Both the position numbers and the translations under genes were made by a program. The notes below the pieces were generated by a model. The model saw nothing but the letters and a program-made list of their open reading frames with translations, had not been told where the DNA came from and searched no databases. A stretch of DNA of 6,827 bases from Bacilli bacterium (GTDB lineage: Bacteria; Bacillota_I; Bacilli_A; RF39; UBA660), in the NCBI GenBank assembly GCA_022793555.1, contig JAAWDB010000161.1:1-6827 (forward strand), read 5' to 3'. Of the stretch, positions 4,325-6,827 are shown piece after piece; the stretch's first letter is position 1, and every line of letters starts with the position of its first letter.

Positions 4325-6199
4325 ATGAATATCAAAAAATTTTGTGAAACTTATCAATTTGGTCAAGTAAAGTCTATTTCTAAATTATCAGGTGGACTAA
4401 TGCATAAAATGTTTAAAGTTAAAACTGATAAAGGAACGTATGCTATAAAAGTTTTAAATCCCGAAGTAATGTCTCGAAAAGAAGCGTATACCAATTTTGT
4501 TATTTCTGAATCTATTTCAAATTTAGCAAAATCACATGGCATTACGGTTTCAAGTGCTTTGTCAATTCAAGGTGAGTATTTAACAAAACTAGATGATTAC
4601 TATTATATGATTTTTAATTTTGTAGAGGGTAAGACTCTAAACGATAAAGAAATTACAATAAATCATTGTAAAAAAGTAGGACAAATTTTGTCCCAAATTC
4701 ATTCTTTAAATTGCCAAGATTTAAAACTAGAAAATAAAAGAGTAAATTATTCTAGAACTTATGATTGGGAATCTTTTGTTAAAAACCCTAATTTTGATAA
4801 TATGAGTTACAAAGAAGAATATTTAAAAAACTATAAAAAATACTATTCTTTACTCCAAAGAGCAAATGAAAGATTTAATAAATCTAATATAGCAGTTAGT
4901 TTATGTCATAATGATATGGATCCTAAAAATGTTATGTGGAATAATAATCAACCAATTGTGATAGATTGGGAAAGTGCAAGTTTATCTAATCCATATCGAG
5001 AAGTTTTAGAAATGGCTCTATGCTGGTCTGGTTTTTTAAGTGGAAACTTTGATGAATCCAAATTTGCAGCCGTCATAAAAGAATATATCAAAACAAGACC
5101 CATCGAGCATGAACGATATAATACGATTTGTGGTAATTTAGTTGGTAGATTGGGATGGCTTAAATATAACTTAGAAAGAAGTCTAGGGATATGCTCTAGT
5201 GATCCAGAAGAAATAAAATTAGCAATCAGTGAAGTAAAAAAAACAATCAATGAAATAAATCGATACCTTGAACTAACTGGCACTATGTATGAAATTTTAT
5301 GTAATTTAACGAAAAGAGCGAATCATAATTACGATGAAATTGTAAAAAAAATTGTTCAAAATAATAGTCTTTTAAAAGGGAAAAAATATGAATTTATAGA
5401 TGCTGGTTTTACAAATACCATTTACAAAGTAGATCGTTATATCATTAAAATATGTACAGATGAAAGAAATGAACCTCGTTTTGAAAATGAAATAGAGTTT
5501 TATAAGAAAAATAAAAACAATCCCTATATACCACAAATGTATTTTTCAGATACGACAAAGAAAATTGTTCCTTATTACTACGAAATATTAGAAAGAGTAG
5601 AGGGAAAAACTTTATATGAAATATGGTTTAAATTATCTCATGATGAAAGAGTGGATATCGTTAAAAAGATTATTGCGATAATAAAATCATTCCATCATGT
5701 AGAAGTGCCTTACATAGACTTTAAAAAATATATAAAAGATAAAATCGCTGATTTAATAAGTGAATGTAATGTGAATGAAGATTTGTTTATAAATCTATTA
5801 GAAATGTGCAATATTTATTTTAAAGAAAACAAATTAGGTTTAATTCATAGAGATCTTCACTTTGATAACTTTATTTATAATGATAATAAATTGACGTTAA
5901 TAGATTTTGAACGTTCTATTGTAGGGGCTATCGATTATGACTTTAGAATTTTATCAAGATATAAAGAAACGCCTTGGTTATGGGCAAGTTGTAAAACAGA
6001 TATGTTAACCGTTGAAACAGATTATCAGGATCTTATGCAAATGTTTGTTGATAATTATGGAGGTTTAAAAGAAATTCCGTATCTAAATGAAAGATTAAAA
6101 GTATATGAAATTATCGATTTATTAAATGAATATCGAAAAACTAAAAAAGAACCTCAATTAGAAAATATAAAAAGAAAAGTAAAAGAATTATTAAAATGA
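4325..6199 (+). CDS. Tandem APH/choline-kinase-like protein with two kinase domains
   Basis: The 624-aa chain holds two complete kinase-like domains of the aminoglycoside phosphotransferase/choline kinase superfamily. Domain 1 (about 1-290): SGGLMHKMFKV loop (22-32), ATP-binding Lys42 in YAIKVL, linker FVEGKTL, catalytic loop HNDMDPKN (195-202) and metal-binding DWE (214-216). A helical linker (about 300-350) follows. Domain 2 (about 351-624): AGFTNTIYKV loop (360-369), Lys375 in IIKIC, a FENEIEFY helix, RVEGKTL, catalytic HRDLHFDN (508-515) and DFE (527-529). Both keep the HxDxxxxN and DxE residues, so both may phosphorylate a small molecule such as an aminoglycoside, choline or sugar. Single-domain members are usually about 250-350 aa. 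The protein should be cytoplasmic; no transport or cell-wall gene adjoins it, so the substrate is open. The SD and a downstream terminator make it a single-gene unit. Its low G+C matches an AT-rich host. It need not confer resistance. Confidence 0.5.
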   Translation: MNIKKFCETYQFGQVKSISKLSGGLMHKMFKVKTDKGTYAIKVLNPEVMSRKEAYTNFVISESISNLAKSHGITVSSALSIQGEYLTKLDDYYYMIFNFVEGKTLNDKEITINHCKKVGQILSQIHSLNCQDLKLENKRVNYSRTYDWESFVKNPNFDNMSYKEEYLKNYKKYYSLLQRANERFNKSNIAVSLCHNDMDPKNVMWNNNQPIVIDWESASLSNPYREVLEMALCWSGFLSGNFDESKFAAVIKEYIKTRPIEHERYNTICGNLVGRLGWLKYNLERSLGICSSDPEEIKLAISEVKKTINEINRYLELTGTMYEILCNLTKRANHNYDEIVKKIVQNNSLLKGKKYEFIDAGFTNTIYKVDRYIIKICTDERNEPRFENEIEFYKKNKNNPYIPQMYFSDTTKKIVPYYYEILERVEGKTLYEIWFKLSHDERVDIVKKIIAIIKSFHHVEVPYIDFKKYIKDKIADLISECNVNEDLFINLLEMCNIYFKENKLGLIHRDLHFDNFIYNDNKLTLIDFERSIVGAIDYDFRILSRYKETPWLWASCKTDMLTVETDYQDLMQMFVDNYGGLKEIPYLNERLKVYEIIDLLNEYRKTKKEPQLENIKRKVKELLK

Positions 6200-6211
6200 A
6201 AGCCTTTGATT

Positions 6212-6249
6212 AGCACTTAATCTACAAAAGTAAATTGAGTGCTTTTTTT
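6212..6249 (+). terminator. Rho-independent terminator after the kinase gene
   Basis: AGCACTTAAT (6212-6221) pairs with ATTGAGTGCT (6234-6243), 10 bp with one G-U pair. Inside, TAC/GTA adds 3 bp around an AAAA loop. Seven T (6243-6249) follow. It lies 12 bp after the stop codon and is the clearest terminator in the window. Confidence 0.5.
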
Positions 6250-6288
6250 ATAGAATACGATATTTTGAATAATTATTTTCATTTTTTC

Positions 6289-6319
6289 TTGACCTTACCC
6301 TAAGGTTATCGTTTAAAAT
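6289..6319 (+). promoter_or_regulatory. MerR-type promoter with operator dyad
   Basis: TTGACC (6289-6294) and TAAAAT (6314-6319) are separated by 19 bp, too long for ordinary sigma-A use but normal for promoters that MerR-family regulators untwist. Within and overlapping the -35 is the perfect dyad ACCTTA-CCC-TAAGGT (6292-6306), which resembles MerR-family operators. Transcription would start near 6326 and run into the ABC gene. An alternative -10 TTTAAA (6312-6317) with a 17-bp spacer is poorer. No MerR gene is in the window. Confidence 0.5.
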
Positions 6320-6328
6320 GACTGAAGT

Positions 6329-6373
6329 GACCAAGGAATAAATAGTGTTAATAGTTTTATTCTTTGCAAAGTC
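6329..6373 (+). other. Structured 5' leader of the ABC transporter gene
   Basis: CAAGGAATAAA (6332-6342) pairs with TTTATTCTTTG (6356-6366), 11 bp with one G-U pair and a 13-nt loop. An outer GAC/GTC (6329-6331 with 6371-6373) can close it across a CAAA bulge. The 3' side overlaps the perfect 10-bp palindrome CTTTGCAAAG (6362-6371). The structure lies in the leader, about 30 nt before the ATG at 6404. It matches no riboswitch class I recognise. Confidence 0.5.
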
Positions 6374-6403
6374 ATTATATACTATTAAATAAGGAAGTGT
6401 GAA

Positions 6404-6827
6404 ATGTTAAAATTAGAAAATGTAACAAAGTACTGCGATAATTTTAAAGCCGTAGATAATCTTTCTTTCACCGTTGGCGAAGGAGAAATCTTTGGGCTTT
6501 TGGGTGTCAATGGTGCTGGAAAAACAACGACATTTAGAATGATTATTGGACTAATTGATAGTACCGAAGGAAAAATTACTTTAAATGGAAAAAAGATCGA
6601 TTACAATATTACTGATCAAATAGGGTTTTTAACCGAAGAACGAAGTTTGCTTACTAAACTTACTGTCAAAGAACAAGTTATCTTTTATGGTGTTTTAAAA
6701 GGAATGGATGAGAAAATCATTTTAAAACGACTAGATTCTTGGTTAAAACGTTTTCATATTGAAGATTACAAAGACAAAAAAATTAAAGAATTAAGTAAAG
6801 GAAATCAACAAAAAATTCAATTTATTA
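6404..6827 (+). CDS. ABC transporter ATP-binding protein (NatA/YhaQ-like), 3'-truncated
   Basis: The window holds 141 codons of an ABC ATPase that continues past its end. Walker A is GVNGAGKT (34-41). The region where most ABC proteins have the Q-loop reads IGFLTEERSLLTKLTVKEQ (73-91), the (P/T)EER(G/S)L form typical of the NatA/YhaQ group of ABC-2 exporters. The signature motif LSKGNQ is at 130-135; Walker B and the H-loop lie beyond the window. Such ATPases pair with an ABC-2 membrane permease, usually the next gene, to export ions, drugs or other compounds. The start follows AAGGAAGTG (6391-6399), 4 nt before the ATG. Upstream control appears to be a MerR-type promoter, suggesting induction by a drug or stress signal. 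Family firm; substrate unknown. Confidence 0.5.
   Translation, partial: MLKLENVTKYCDNFKAVDNLSFTVGEGEIFGLLGVNGAGKTTTFRMIIGLIDSTEGKITLNGKKIDYNITDQIGFLTEERSLLTKLTVKEQVIFYGVLKGMDEKIILKRLDSWLKRFHIEDYKDKKIKELSKGNQQKIQFI

Noticed and set aside
4087..4325. tRNA-Glu as the integration site of a mobile element
   Set aside because: I found no repeat of the tRNA 3' end in the window and no integrase gene; a site outside the window cannot be excluded.
4948..5283. Minus-strand open frame inside the kinase gene
   Set aside because: It is antisense to conserved kinase motifs (DWE region); its peptide has no family features.
6318..6341. Seven-codon open frame (MTEVTKE) in the ABC leader
   Set aside because: Its ATG overlaps the -10 element, upstream of the predicted transcription start, and it has no ribosome site.
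1..6827. CRISPR array, transposon ends or long direct repeats
   Set aside because: Reading both strands I saw no regularly spaced repeats, no transposase fragments and no long direct repeats.

Overview
The window is AT-rich, low-GC bacterial DNA. In the stretches I counted, the large kinase gene is about 22% G+C (26 of 120 bases at 4741-4860). Shine-Dalgarno sites are of the AAAGGAGGT/AAGGAAGTGA kind, promoters are mostly sigma-A-like with several extended -10 (TGnTATAAT) elements, and Rho-independent terminators are common. Every Trp codon I read is TGG and the kinase gene stops at TGA, so the standard bacterial code is used. This fits a Bacilli- or Clostridia-like Firmicute (possibly a code-11 Mollicute relative) and argues against Mycoplasma. 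I cannot name a genus.

Layout. 1-666: 3' part of a DUF5131 (phage Gp37/Gp68 family) gene, cut by the window edge and starting with an odd purine-only stretch. 674-862 (minus): a 62-aa unknown protein, convergent with the DUF5131 gene; the two 3' coding ends form a long inverted repeat that probably terminates both. 956-1180: a small XRE-type regulator, divergent from the unknown gene. 1252-2127: an HSL-family alpha/beta-hydrolase (esterase) with an extended -10 promoter so close to the start codon that a leaderless mRNA is predicted. 2311-3183: a transglutaminase-like (Cys-His-Asp) protein behind a strong promoter. 3312-3869: a SUKH (SMI1/KNR4) protein with its own strong promoter and SD. 4087-4161: a tRNA-Glu(CTC) gene bracketed by its promoter and a terminator. 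4325-6199: a 624-aa protein with two complete APH/choline-kinase-type domains in one chain. 6289-6403: a MerR-type promoter (19-bp spacer with a dyad) and structured leader. 6404-end: the N-terminal two thirds or so of a NatA/YhaQ-like ABC ATPase, cut by the window edge.

How they work together. Most genes look like separate transcription units: each has its own promoter candidate, and terminators follow the SUKH, tRNA and kinase genes. This is a mixed accessory neighbourhood (phage-type protein, small regulator, orphan immunity-type gene, stand-alone enzymes) around one tRNA gene, not a single operon. I see no CRISPR array, transposase, integrase or att repeat. The points most worth checking are the tandem kinase fusion, the MerR-type control of the ABC exporter with its leader hairpin, the convergent coding-end terminator, the divergent small-protein/XRE pair, and the possible link between the transglutaminase-like protein and the SUKH protein.
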